A DNA stretch of 5,609 bases from Candidatus Hermodarchaeota archaeon (GTDB lineage: Archaea > Asgardarchaeota > Hermodarchaeia > Hermodarchaeales > Hermodarchaeaceae): the NCBI GenBank assembly GCA_016840595.1, contig JAEOSA010000135.1, positions 1-5,609 on the forward strand, in the 5' to 3' direction. Positions 1 to 5,609 of this stretch are shown piece after piece; position 1 is the first letter of the stretch; the number at the start of each line of letters is the position of its first letter. The notes below the pieces were generated by a model. It had not been told where the DNA came from. It ran no database searches and saw only the letters and a list, made by a program, of their open reading frames with translations. Position numbers and translations under genes: made by a program.

Positions 1-439
1 CATTTCCGATTTCCAACGCTTTTTGGAGAAAGGGTTGATCTGCGTGAACCCGTTGAACTCCAAACGGGGCATTCATCAACACGGTATCTGCCTGGGCTGT
101 GATTGCTTTGATGTCTTGTGCGACGAACTCAATGCGATCTTTCACACCAAGTTGCACTGCGTTTTGTTCTGCGACATTTAATACTTTCGAATCAATGTCG
201 ACACCAACGACATGACGGGCTCCGAGCAACGCCGCTCCAATCGCGAGACGTCCAGGTCCACATCCCAAATCATACACAAGTTGAGCTTCGATATCTCCAT
301 AGGTTGCTGCCGTAAAGAGCATCGTCGCAGCCACTGTATCCGAGATTTCATACTGTTCACTACTCGGGCAAGGTTCAGGAAAACCACATATCTGGCTAAG
401 CAATATTTCCAAGCGTTTCCGTGGCAGTCGTACGGACAT
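1..439 (-). CDS. METTL5-like rRNA adenine N6-methyltransferase (partial, C-terminus off the left edge)
   Basis: Reading the minus strand from the ATG at 439 gives 146 complete codons that run off the window, so the C-terminus is missing. The visible protein is a Rossmann-fold SAM-dependent methyltransferase. It has an EQY box at residues 28-30, the SAM-binding motif I DLGCGPG at 57-63, the acidic VGVDID strand at 78-83, and a catalytic loop MNAPFG at 122-127 followed by VHADQPFL. The EQY box, the GAALLGA helix and the HAD.PFL sequence after the catalytic loop match archaeal METTL5 homologues (COG2263). Human METTL5 makes m6A in 18S rRNA, so a small-subunit rRNA adenine is the likely target (inference). 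Oddly, the family's NPPF is NAPF here. In-frame stops lie upstream of the ATG and no other good start codon is present. A weak GGTAGAGG purine stretch lies about 12 bases before it. The gene is divergent from enolase. Confidence 0.85.
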   Translation of the reverse strand, partial: MSVRLPRKRLEILLSQICGFPEPCPSSEQYEISDTVAATMLFTAATYGDIEAQLVYDLGCGPGRLAIGAALLGARHVVGVDIDSKVLNVAEQNAVQLGVKDRIEFVAQDIKAITAQADTVLMNAPFGVQRVHADQPFLQKALEIGN

Positions 440-525
440 TAAATGTGAACGCCCTCTACCTTTTTTAGACCCATTGTATTTTTATCACTTAATTGCATCG
501 AGGATTCATAACTTACAATTCTCGC
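440..525. promoter_or_regulatory. Divergent intergenic region with candidate shared TATA element
   Basis: This 86-base region separates the outward-facing starts of the METTL5-like gene and enolase, so it should hold promoters for both. The most TATA-like stretch is the AT-rich segment at about 474-490. It reads TGTATTTTTATCAC on the plus strand and GTGATAAAAATACA on the minus strand. It lies about 35-50 bases from either start codon, compatible with archaeal TBP spacing and short leaders. No clear BRE, operator palindrome or riboswitch fold was seen. The assignment is by position and composition only. Confidence 0.35.
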
Positions 526-1839
526 ATGAATGGAGGCTTCCAAATATTGCCAAATCCTTATGAAATCAGAGAAATCCGAGCAATGGAAATTTTAGACAGT
601 CGTGGAAATCCTACAGTTCAAGCCGAGGTGCTTACCCTGGAGGGGTATGGAAGAGCCATGGTTCCCTCCGGCGCTTCAACGGGCCATTTCGAAGCAGTCG
701 AATTACGTGATGGAGACCCTAAACGCTACCATGGTCGCGGTGTCTTAAAAGCCGTGGATAATATTCTCAACATTATCGCACCTGCTCTGATTGGGATGGA
801 CGCACGGGAACAAAAAACAATAGATGATAATCTGCGTAAATTGGATGGGACACCAAATAAAGGTCGCTTAGGAACAAATGCCATTTTAGGCATCTCCTTA
901 GCTGTGGCTAAGGCGGCATCAGATACCAGCATTCAGCATCTCTTCGAATACTTAGCTAAACGGGATGAGTACATATTACCTATTCCTATGATGAACATTA
1001 TCAATGGCGGCGTCCATGCAGGGAATGAACTGGCAATGCAAGAATTCATAATTATGCCTTTGGGGTTTGACAGCTTCAACAAAGCCCTTCGGGCTGGAGT
1101 GCAAATATATCACGCCCTTGGAAGGGTGCTCCTTCAGAAATATGGTATATCAGGAAAAAATCTCGGTGATGAAGGTGGGTTTGCTCCACCAATGCTTAAA
1201 ACCCGTGAAGCATTGAACGCCATCGAGGCGGCTATTGAACAGGAAGGGTACAAGCTAGGAAAAGACATTGCATTAGCATTGGATGCAGCTGCAAACGAAT
1301 TTCATGAGAAAGGAAAATACTCCATTGATGGACGAGAATTACCTGCAGAAGAATTGTATGAATACTATCGGGTCCTTTGTGACGAATATCCAATTATTTC
1401 CGTTGAAGATCCGTTTGAAGAGAACGATTACGAAAGCTTCACCGCACTAACTCAGGCGCTTGGTAAATCGATTCAAATCGTTGGTGATGACATCTTCGTT
1501 TCGAATATCGAACGATTACAGAAAGGCATTGAAATGGGAGCCGCTAACTCACTATTACTCAAGGTCAACCAAATTGGGACGCTCACTGAAGCGATGGAGG
1601 CGGCGCGCCTTGCCGGATCTAATGGGTATACCGTTGTTGTAAGCCATCGAAGTGGAGAAACCGAAAACACGTTTATTGCTGACCTCTCGGTGGCTTTATC
1701 CTGTGGTCAAATCAAGACGGGGGCACCTGCGCGAGGTGAACGAACAGCGAAATACAATCGCCTCACCAAAATCTCTCATGATTTGGGACCAAAAGGACGC
1801 TATGCTGGTACACAATTTCGGAAGTATATGGTCAGTTAA
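526..1839 (+). CDS. eno: Enolase (phosphopyruvate hydratase)
   Basis: This cytosolic enzyme interconverts 2-phosphoglycerate and phosphoenolpyruvate in glycolysis and gluconeogenesis. From the ATG at 526 the protein has 437 residues, normal for the family. The N-terminal domain carries ILDSRGNPT and the mobile loop GASTG (49-53). The barrel carries VHAGN with the active-site His (164), QEF (Glu173), GDEGGFAP (Glu216), and the magnesium ligands Asp253 (ALDAAANEF), Glu294 (VEDPF) and Asp321 (VGDDIF). It also carries the catalytic Lys346 (LLKVNQIG), SHRSGET (373-379) and Lys397 (IKTGAPARGER). All expected catalytic positions are intact. The start is uncertain: a TTG at 493 adds 11 residues, and a TTG at 547 is preceded by GGAGG and gives a more family-like N-terminus. 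It is transcribed away from the METTL5-like gene and converges on the uL16 gene, so it is probably monocistronic. Confidence 0.97.
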   Translation: MNGGFQILPNPYEIREIRAMEILDSRGNPTVQAEVLTLEGYGRAMVPSGASTGHFEAVELRDGDPKRYHGRGVLKAVDNILNIIAPALIGMDAREQKTIDDNLRKLDGTPNKGRLGTNAILGISLAVAKAASDTSIQHLFEYLAKRDEYILPIPMMNIINGGVHAGNELAMQEFIIMPLGFDSFNKALRAGVQIYHALGRVLLQKYGISGKNLGDEGGFAPPMLKTREALNAIEAAIEQEGYKLGKDIALALDAAANEFHEKGKYSIDGRELPAEELYEYYRVLCDEYPIISVEDPFEENDYESFTALTQALGKSIQIVGDDIFVSNIERLQKGIEMGAANSLLLKVNQIGTLTEAMEAARLAGSNGYTVVVSHRSGETENTFIADLSVALSCGQIKTGAPARGERTAKYNRLTKISHDLGPKGRYAGTQFRKYMVS

Positions 1840-1863
1840 TACCTTTGCAAATTACGAGGCCAA

Positions 1864-2400
1864 CTAAAAACCAATTTTTTTCCGTAATTCTTCAGGTGCT
1901 TCATCGAGCTGAAGTTTGCAGGGAGTAGGAAGCTTCATGGATGCTCGGCGAAGGGCATTCTTGGCAATATCAAGATGCGGATAATTTACTTCCAAGGTTA
2001 GTATCGGTTGACCGGGTTTTACCCGTGCAGCTAAGGCAAAAGGCTTCCCGAAGGATCGACGCATGCCTTCTTGAATACGATCGGCCCCTGCAACGGCCAT
2101 CATCTTCTTCTCGCGGAGAATTTGGTGTGGGTAGGTTCGAATCCATAAAAAGTAATTTTCTACGCCCAGCTCTTTAGTGAGATAGCGGTTGGCGGAAACT
2201 CGCATTGCTTCTAAGGCGGAGTGACGAATTTGCACAGCTTCTTTAGCCAAGAGGCTAATTGTCAGTTGGAAATTTCGGTTCCGCTTTTTACCCATTCGCC
2301 ACAAGACCACTTTGTTAACTGGCATCCGCTTGACATACTCTTTGCGTGTATACGGTGGACGTTTAATGTGTCTGTAGCAATGTCCTGGTCTAGCAGGCAT
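1864..2400 (-). CDS. rpl10e: Large-subunit ribosomal protein uL16 (archaeal L10e)
   Basis: This 178-residue protein belongs to the archaeal/eukaryotic uL16 family (L10e, eukaryotic RPL10), which binds near the peptidyl-transferase centre and the A site. Recognisable blocks are the N-terminal MPARPGHCYRHIKRPPYTR, then LLAKEAVQIRHSALEAMRVSANRYL (51-74), YPHQILREKKM (90-100), the functional loop MAVAGADRIQEGMRRSFGKP (101-120), and the C-terminal AKNALRRASMKLPTPC (146-161). Length and order are normal for archaea. The loop keeps AGADR and ends GM-R-FGKP, closer to human RPL10 (AGADRLQTGMRGAFGKP) than to the usual archaeal ATGAGADR. The ATG start is well supported by a strong Shine-Dalgarno sequence. 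It is the last gene of the minus-strand run. Its stop codon lies 24 bases from that of enolase. Confidence 0.97.
   Translation of the reverse strand: MPARPGHCYRHIKRPPYTRKEYVKRMPVNKVVLWRMGKKRNRNFQLTISLLAKEAVQIRHSALEAMRVSANRYLTKELGVENYFLWIRTYPHQILREKKMMAVAGADRIQEGMRRSFGKPFALAARVKPGQPILTLEVNYPHLDIAKNALRRASMKLPTPCKLQLDEAPEELRKKIGF
1875..1881 (+). terminator. Candidate T-tract terminator for enolase
   Basis: Seven consecutive T residues on the plus strand begin 35 bases after the enolase stop codon. Archaeal RNA polymerase can stop at such T-rich non-template tracts without a hairpin, so this is a plausible end for the enolase transcript. The tract lies inside the 3' end of the uL16 gene, where it encodes a Lys-Lys-Ile stretch, so it may simply be coding sequence. 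Confidence 0.3.
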
Positions 2401-2408
2401 TTTGAATA

Positions 2409-2416
2409 ATCACCTC
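2409..2416 (-). promoter_or_regulatory. Strong ribosome-binding site for uL16
   Basis: The minus strand reads GAGGTGAT, an eight-base match to the Shine-Dalgarno consensus complementary to the 16S rRNA 3' end, ending eight bases before the ATG at 2400. It fixes the start of the uL16 gene and is the best ribosome-binding site in the window, as expected for a highly expressed ribosomal protein. Confidence 0.8.
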
Positions 2417-2496
2417 AAGGGTTCAGGGTAGAGAGTAGTGCAAATCTCGGAGTCTTATTAATCTTACGCGCTGACAGGCTTGGAATCTGATGAAAA
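2417..2496 (-). promoter_or_regulatory. Leader/promoter region between the GTPase and uL16 genes
   Basis: About 80 bases separate the GTPase stop codon from the uL16 ribosome-binding site, enough for a separate promoter. The minus strand contains AAGATTAATAAGAC (about 2453-2466), the only TATA-like stretch, some 55-65 bases before the uL16 ATG. No open reading frame, tRNA or convincing hairpin was found. Whether uL16 has its own promoter or is co-transcribed with the GTPase cannot be decided from sequence. Confidence 0.3.
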
Positions 2497-3675
2497 TTAT
2501 GATGTGAAGATCTGGATTAAATCTTGATCTTCTAACACGAAGGTGAATCCAACTTTTTTCTTCATTTGCCCTGTGTGCATTCGATAAACAATGGCATACC
2601 GGAAGTTTTTGTGGAAATCACTATGAAGGCGTTTTGCTAAATCCTCTACGGTAGATCCTTGGGGTAGAATCAAGGGTTTATCACCAATTTCACCAGAACT
2701 TTTTCGAGTGAAAATTCGGATAACCCCGAGTTCTTCAAAGATACCGGCACCGGCAATTCTAATCTCCTTGTCCTTTTCTACTGAAACAGGATAGATTTGA
2801 AACATCTTCCCATATTTTGCCTGTAGTGTTTTGAAATTCTGAGAACTGGCAGGCAAATCGCCTTTCGTACCAATAATGATTGCTGGGGTATATTGTGTTC
2901 GACTATCGAGAACCTCAGTGAAGTCCTCCAAAGTGGCAGGACCACGAAATTGCAGAGAACAATTGTGGATTCGTCGTCGACGAAGGAGTTGTCGAATAAG
3001 TTCTGGATCCTCTTGGAAGTTAGTGCCTCCAATAATATGAATTCCGCCACTCCCAGTTTTCGCAAAACGAATTGGTGGTGGATCTTTATTGAGTTTAATT
3101 CGGGCTTTTTCTAAGGTGCTCACCAGGAACTCTACTTGGGGTATAGGGGGTTTTGAAAGATCGATAACTAGTACAACAAGATCGGCGTTTCGAACGCCTC
3201 CCAATATTTGACGACCTACGCTACTGTCGTCCATTCCCTCAAATAGCGCAGGCATTTCGATGATTTGAATATCTGTTCCGCCAAATTTGAAAACCCCGGG
3301 TTCCGGCAGTTGGGTAGTAAATTCATAATTGCCAATTTTTGCTTTTGCGCCAGTTAACCGATTGAGAAGAGCGCTTTTCCCTGAGCTGGTTAACCCGACT
3401 AATACTACTTGTCCAGCGCCTTCTTTGGCTAGGGAGTAGGTTGGTCCTCCCTTGGCCATTTTTCGTCGTGCGCGTCGCTCTTCCTGTTCTTGGCGTAGGA
3501 CTGTTAGTCGATGACGGTAATGCGCGACCATTTTTTCTGAGGATTTATGTTTGGGGATAAGTGATATGAACTTTTCAAGCTTCGTTATCCGATCTTCTAG
3601 GATGGTTGCCTCTTCATAGGCGTGCATCGCCGCCTTTGCTTCAGCAGTTAAGTTTACTGGCAAGGAACCACCCAC
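2497..3675 (-). CDS. DRG-family (Obg-like) GTPase with C-terminal TGS domain, altered G3, G4 and G5 motifs
   Basis: The 392-residue protein aligns by eye with DRG GTPases (COG1163) over its whole length. It has an N-terminal charged helical region (about 10-75), then the G domain with G1 GLTSSGKS (94-101) and G2 YEFTTQLPEPGV (117-128). A DRG-type insert follows, with GGIHI (210-214) and LLRRRRIHNCSL (230-241). The TGS domain (about 319-392) ends KKVGFTFVLEDQDLIQIF. DRG proteins are ribosome-associated translation GTPases, so a role in translation or ribosome assembly is likely. Three motifs differ from DRG. G3 is EMPALFEG (140-147) instead of D-PG--EG. G4 is TKGD (270-273) instead of NKxD. 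G5 is VSVEK instead of a SA core. The listed start is GTG. A TTG four codons later (3663) gives the N-terminus MPVNLTAEAK, which looks more natural. An in-frame stop lies just upstream of the GTG. It is 41 bases downstream of the HEMK2-type gene. Confidence 0.88.
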   Translation of the reverse strand: MGGSLPVNLTAEAKAAMHAYEEATILEDRITKLEKFISLIPKHKSSEKMVAHYRHRLTVLRQEQEERRARRKMAKGGPTYSLAKEGAGQVVLVGLTSSGKSALLNRLTGAKAKIGNYEFTTQLPEPGVFKFGGTDIQIIEMPALFEGMDDSSVGRQILGGVRNADLVVLVIDLSKPPIPQVEFLVSTLEKARIKLNKDPPPIRFAKTGSGGIHIIGGTNFQEDPELIRQLLRRRRIHNCSLQFRGPATLEDFTEVLDSRTQYTPAIIIGTKGDLPASSQNFKTLQAKYGKMFQIYPVSVEKDKEIRIAGAGIFEELGVIRIFTRKSSGEIGDKPLILPQGSTVEDLAKRLHSDFHKNFRYAIVYRMHTGQMKKKVGFTFVLEDQDLIQIFTS

Positions 3676-3716
3676 GTTTCATTCAACATCAATGGCTTCT
3701 AAAGCATTTGGTTCAA

Positions 3717-4331
3717 TTAGGGTCGTTGTATCGGTTTACGTGCTGAGAATAATAGTAAACGCTCAAAGAAAAATGCCTTCTCCTCTTTCACTTGGACGAA
3801 GTGAAATAGTTGCTTCAGCTGAGTTTGAATGCGTTCTGGTTCTGAGAGTGAAGACTGAATTAATAATAATCTTCCATCTGCATGAAGGTAGCGTGAACAT
3901 TGAGCAATGAATTTCTCAGTTATTTCATAGCCTTTCTCTCCACCAGACCATGCTGGATCAAAAGCGGGGTCGTCCTTTGTACCAGGAAGATACGGCGGGT
4001 TAAAGGTCAGTAAAGAGAAATTTTCATCTGAGCGAATCGGGTCAAAGAGCTTTCCTTGACGAATCTCGACCAAGGAGTCAAGGTTATGAAGTGCAACATT
4101 CTTCTTCGCGTTTTGAACCGCAAGGCCAGATTGATCTGTTGCAACCACCTGTGCACCTGCTTTTGCGGCGACAATGGCTACAAGCCCACAACCCGTCCCC
4201 ACGTCTAACATTGTGTCACCAGGAGTAATACCAAGATTCGTACAAAGCATGAACGTGTCATCAGCCGGTTCATAGACTCCGTCATCCACAACGACCCAGA
4301 CATCTTCATAAAACGCTGCTGACGGACTCAT
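3717..4331 (-). CDS. HEMK2/Mtq2-type release factor glutamine N5-methyltransferase
   Basis: This 204-residue single-domain SAM-dependent methyltransferase is of the archaeal/eukaryotic HEMK2 (N6AMT1, Mtq2) type, shorter than bacterial PrmC because it lacks the N-terminal helical domain. Visible motifs are VYEPADDTFML (19-29), SAM motif I DVGTGCGLVAI (43-53), the acidic ATDQS strand (64-68), the catalytic NPPYLP (111-116) and AWSGGEKGYE (127-136). Eukaryotic homologues methylate the GGQ glutamine of eRF1 together with Trm112, so aRF1 is the expected substrate; no Trm112 gene is in the window. The start ATG overlaps the ksgA stop as ATGA, which implies translational coupling. GAGGAACGGCAGGT just upstream, inside ksgA, could serve as the ribosome-binding site. 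All catalytic residues look intact. Some eukaryotic relatives also methylate histone lysine, so substrate range is inferred. Confidence 0.93.
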   Translation of the reverse strand: MSPSAAFYEDVWVVVDDGVYEPADDTFMLCTNLGITPGDTMLDVGTGCGLVAIVAAKAGAQVVATDQSGLAVQNAKKNVALHNLDSLVEIRQGKLFDPIRSDENFSLLTFNPPYLPGTKDDPAFDPAWSGGEKGYEITEKFIAQCSRYLHADGRLLLIQSSLSEPERIQTQLKQLFHFVQVKEEKAFFFERLLLFSARKPIQRP

Positions 4332-5152
4332 ACCTGCCGTTCCTCATAGATGATGTTCGAAATCTCTGCTATCTTGTCTGGTTCCAGCTCTTCCACTCGT
4401 TGCTCTAGCCATGGAATTTTTTCCTGTAATTGTTGAAAATCATGTTGACCTAAAAAGGACTTCAAAGGTGTTCGAATCTTCTTTCTTCGCTGGTTGAAAA
4501 GTACGGTCGTGATTTGTCCAAATAGACTCACATCTGTTACAGGGAATGTAGGCTGTGAACGTCGGTGAATTCGAACGAGTGCAGATGATACTTCTGGAGG
4601 CGGGTAGAACGATTCAGGTGTAACCAGCTCCAACAATTCCACTGCTGCATAATATGCTGCCATCACAGTTAATCTTCCATATTGTTTCGATCTGGGTGTT
4701 GCTGTCAGCCGTTCTCCAAATTCTCTTTGAAGCATTAAAACGGCCATAGGGATATTTGACTCAAAGAATTTGAATAAAACAGGTGAGGAAATACTGTATG
4801 GAAGATTGGCGATGAGTTTATCACTTTGAGGCCATTCGATTTTCACGGCATCGCCTGGAATTACCTGAATGCGTTGATTTGATTCTAGTTCCTGCGAGAG
4901 AATTTGGAAAAGTTTCACATCTTTTTCAATCGTGTAAACCTGCTGCACGTGATCGGCTAATGCATGTGTTAAAGTTCCGTTTCCGGTTCCAATTTCTAGG
5001 ATTCGGTCACCCAGGGAGAGGTCGGCTACCTCAATAATGCGTTCTAGTACTCTTTCGTTAATGAGAAAATGCTGACCTAGCCGTTTTGACACTCGGACAT
5101 TATGTGTCTTCAGCCACTGTTGGGTCCGGGTGAGAAGTGTTCCCGGGGTCAT
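4328..5152 (-). CDS. ksgA: 16S rRNA dimethyladenosine transferase KsgA/Dim1
   Basis: This 274-residue protein is a member of the universal KsgA/Dim1 family, which dimethylates two adjacent adenines in the 3'-terminal helix of small-subunit rRNA and acts late in 30S assembly. Motifs in order are LGQHFLI (25-31), SAM motif I EIGTGNGTLT (53-62), the ribose-binding Glu76 in YTIEKD, GDA (100-102), and the catalytic motif IV NLPYSISSP (116-124). LQREFGERL (141-149), FYPPPEVSSALV (182-193) and the C-terminal FNQRRKKIR (219-227) follow. Length and motifs are complete for an archaeal enzyme. The ATG is the first start in frame, with a TGA two codons upstream; its ribosome-binding site is poor. Its stop overlaps the next gene. 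The order DUF655, ksgA, hemK is a conserved archaeal arrangement, which supports the assignment. Confidence 0.97.
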   Translation of the reverse strand: MTPGTLLTRTQQWLKTHNVRVSKRLGQHFLINERVLERIIEVADLSLGDRILEIGTGNGTLTHALADHVQQVYTIEKDVKLFQILSQELESNQRIQVIPGDAVKIEWPQSDKLIANLPYSISSPVLFKFFESNIPMAVLMLQREFGERLTATPRSKQYGRLTVMAAYYAAVELLELVTPESFYPPPEVSSALVRIHRRSQPTFPVTDVSLFGQITTVLFNQRRKKIRTPLKSFLGQHDFQQLQEKIPWLEQRVEELEPDKIAEISNIIYEERQV

Positions 5153-5250
5153 CTTTCATACAATCCTGGAAGTGCATTGAGTTCTTTCTCAGATGGCTTC
5201 TTAGCTCTAGTCAATCAAAAAGGGCGGTGTTGAGGCTATTAAAGCTCCGA
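5153..5250 (-). promoter_or_regulatory. 98-base spacer between the DUF655 gene and ksgA
   Basis: This non-coding gap sits inside a same-strand gene cluster. On the minus strand it holds a CCGCCCTTTTTG stretch (about 5216-5227, five T residues) some 24 bases after the DUF655 stop, which could act as a weak terminator. Near the DUF655 end it also has a TTTAATAG stretch that is only loosely TATA-like. The ksgA ATG has no strong Shine-Dalgarno sequence; the nearest purine patch, AGGA, is about 16 bases upstream. No tRNA or box C/D guide RNA could be recognised. Separate regulation of ksgA is possible but not shown. Confidence 0.25.
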
Positions 5251-5609
5251 TTAACTTCGACCTTGTTCCTTTTCGGCAACAGGTTTTCGGGTGAAGAGGT
5301 TGTATTTGTCTTCACCACCCAGTTCCATAAGGATACGCTTCACGATGAGTTCCTTTGGATTGCGAATTTGGATTCTATCTGCGACATCCTGGAAGCTAGT
5401 GAAAGGTGCTTTGCGGCGTTCCTCTAATAGGTCCCACATGAGTTTCTTACCGATGCCCGGGAGAAGTTCAAGGCTATGCATTCGGGTTGTTAGAGGTCGA
5501 GCATTGTTGAAGAAGTCTACGAACCGCTGTTCCGACCTTTCTACAAGCTTTTCAATAACAAAGGGGAGTTCACTTCGAGATGATGCCGTTAACACATCGA
5601 AGGTGATGC
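5251..5609 (-). CDS. DUF655 family predicted RNA/DNA-binding protein (partial, N-terminus off the right edge)
   Basis: The minus-strand frame is open to the window edge, reading ITFD then VLTASSRSELPFVIEKLV, so only about 118 C-terminal residues are present. The GTG at 5595 is an internal valine, not the start. The sequence matches the C-terminal half of archaeal DUF655 (COG1491): RFVDFFNNARPLTTRMHSLE is followed by a helix-hairpin-helix element LLPGIGKKLMWDLLEERR and APFTSFQDV. The motif LPGIGKK is typical of non-specific nucleic-acid backbone binding. Family members usually also have an N-terminal OB-like domain, outside this window. The exact function is unknown. Its standard place beside ksgA, and often after the rpl21e and rpoF genes, suggests a role in rRNA or ribosome metabolism (inference). 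The tail ends in a charged EKEQGRS stretch. Confidence 0.92.
   Translation of the reverse strand, partial: ITFDVLTASSRSELPFVIEKLVERSEQRFVDFFNNARPLTTRMHSLELLPGIGKKLMWDLLEERRKAPFTSFQDVADRIQIRNPKELIVKRILMELGGEDKYNLFTRKPVAEKEQGRS

Noticed and set aside
118..442. Short open frames on both strands near the left edge
   Set aside because: They overlap the METTL5-like gene, whose own frame reads through to the window edge with clear SAM-methyltransferase motifs.
1652..1867. Open frame of 71 codons on the plus strand overlapping the enolase end
   Set aside because: It lies almost wholly inside the enolase gene in another frame, has no recognisable domain, and enolase is certain here.
2484..2516. Possible box C/D guide RNA: CTGATGA and TATGATGTGA close together on the plus strand
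   Set aside because: The first element is CTGATGA rather than RTGATGA, no properly spaced D and D' CTGA boxes follow, and most of the stretch is the 3' end of the GTPase coding sequence.
2778..3065. 95-codon minus-strand open frame inside the DRG-like GTPase
   Set aside because: It is a shadow of the GTPase in another frame; its composition is not protein-like and the GTPase frame is conserved through the region.
5153..5250. A tRNA or structured RNA in the spacer upstream of ksgA
   Set aside because: No acceptor/T-loop pattern (GGTTCRA) and no long paired stems could be found on either strand.
5137..5427. 96-codon plus-strand open frame across the DUF655/ksgA gap
   Set aside because: It overlaps the end of DUF655 and the start of ksgA antisense, shows no family signature, and no plus-strand ribosome-binding site stands out.

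Overview
This window is a stretch of an archaeal chromosome. The archaeal assignment rests on the L10e form of ribosomal protein uL16, a DUF655 gene directly upstream of ksgA and a HEMK2-type methyltransferase, a METTL5-like methyltransferase, and a DRG-family GTPase with a TGS domain. Base composition is moderate and slightly AT-rich by eye. No mobile element, CRISPR array, tRNA, rRNA or integration scar was seen. The lineage cannot be fixed from sequence alone. The uL16 loop reads somewhat like the eukaryotic one, so an Asgard-type archaeon is possible, but this is a weak inference.

Layout from left to right: the left edge cuts a METTL5-like rRNA adenine methyltransferase on the minus strand. 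Its start faces, across an 86-base divergent intergenic region, an enolase gene on the plus strand. Enolase converges on the gene for uL16 with only 24 bases between the stop codons. From there to the right edge everything lies on the minus strand. In transcription order it is DUF655 (cut by the right edge), ksgA/dim1, HEMK2-type release-factor methyltransferase, a DRG-like GTPase, and uL16. The ksgA and HEMK2 frames share an ATGA overlap. The other gaps are 98, 41 and 96 bases.

Apart from enolase (glycolysis/gluconeogenesis), all the genes point to building or running the ribosome. KsgA/Dim1 and the METTL5 homologue belong to families that modify small-subunit rRNA. The HEMK2 homologue belongs to a family that modifies the GGQ motif of the peptide release factor. 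uL16 is a large-subunit protein next to the peptidyl-transferase centre. DRG proteins are ribosome-associated GTPases. DUF655 is a predicted nucleic-acid-binding protein.

The region is mostly conserved housekeeping sequence. I do not see a convincing new biological system. The points worth a second look are altered signature residues in two otherwise well-conserved enzymes: NAPFG instead of NPPFG in the METTL5 homologue, and altered G3, G4 and G5 motifs in the DRG-like GTPase. Start-codon ambiguities in enolase and the GTPase also deserve checking.
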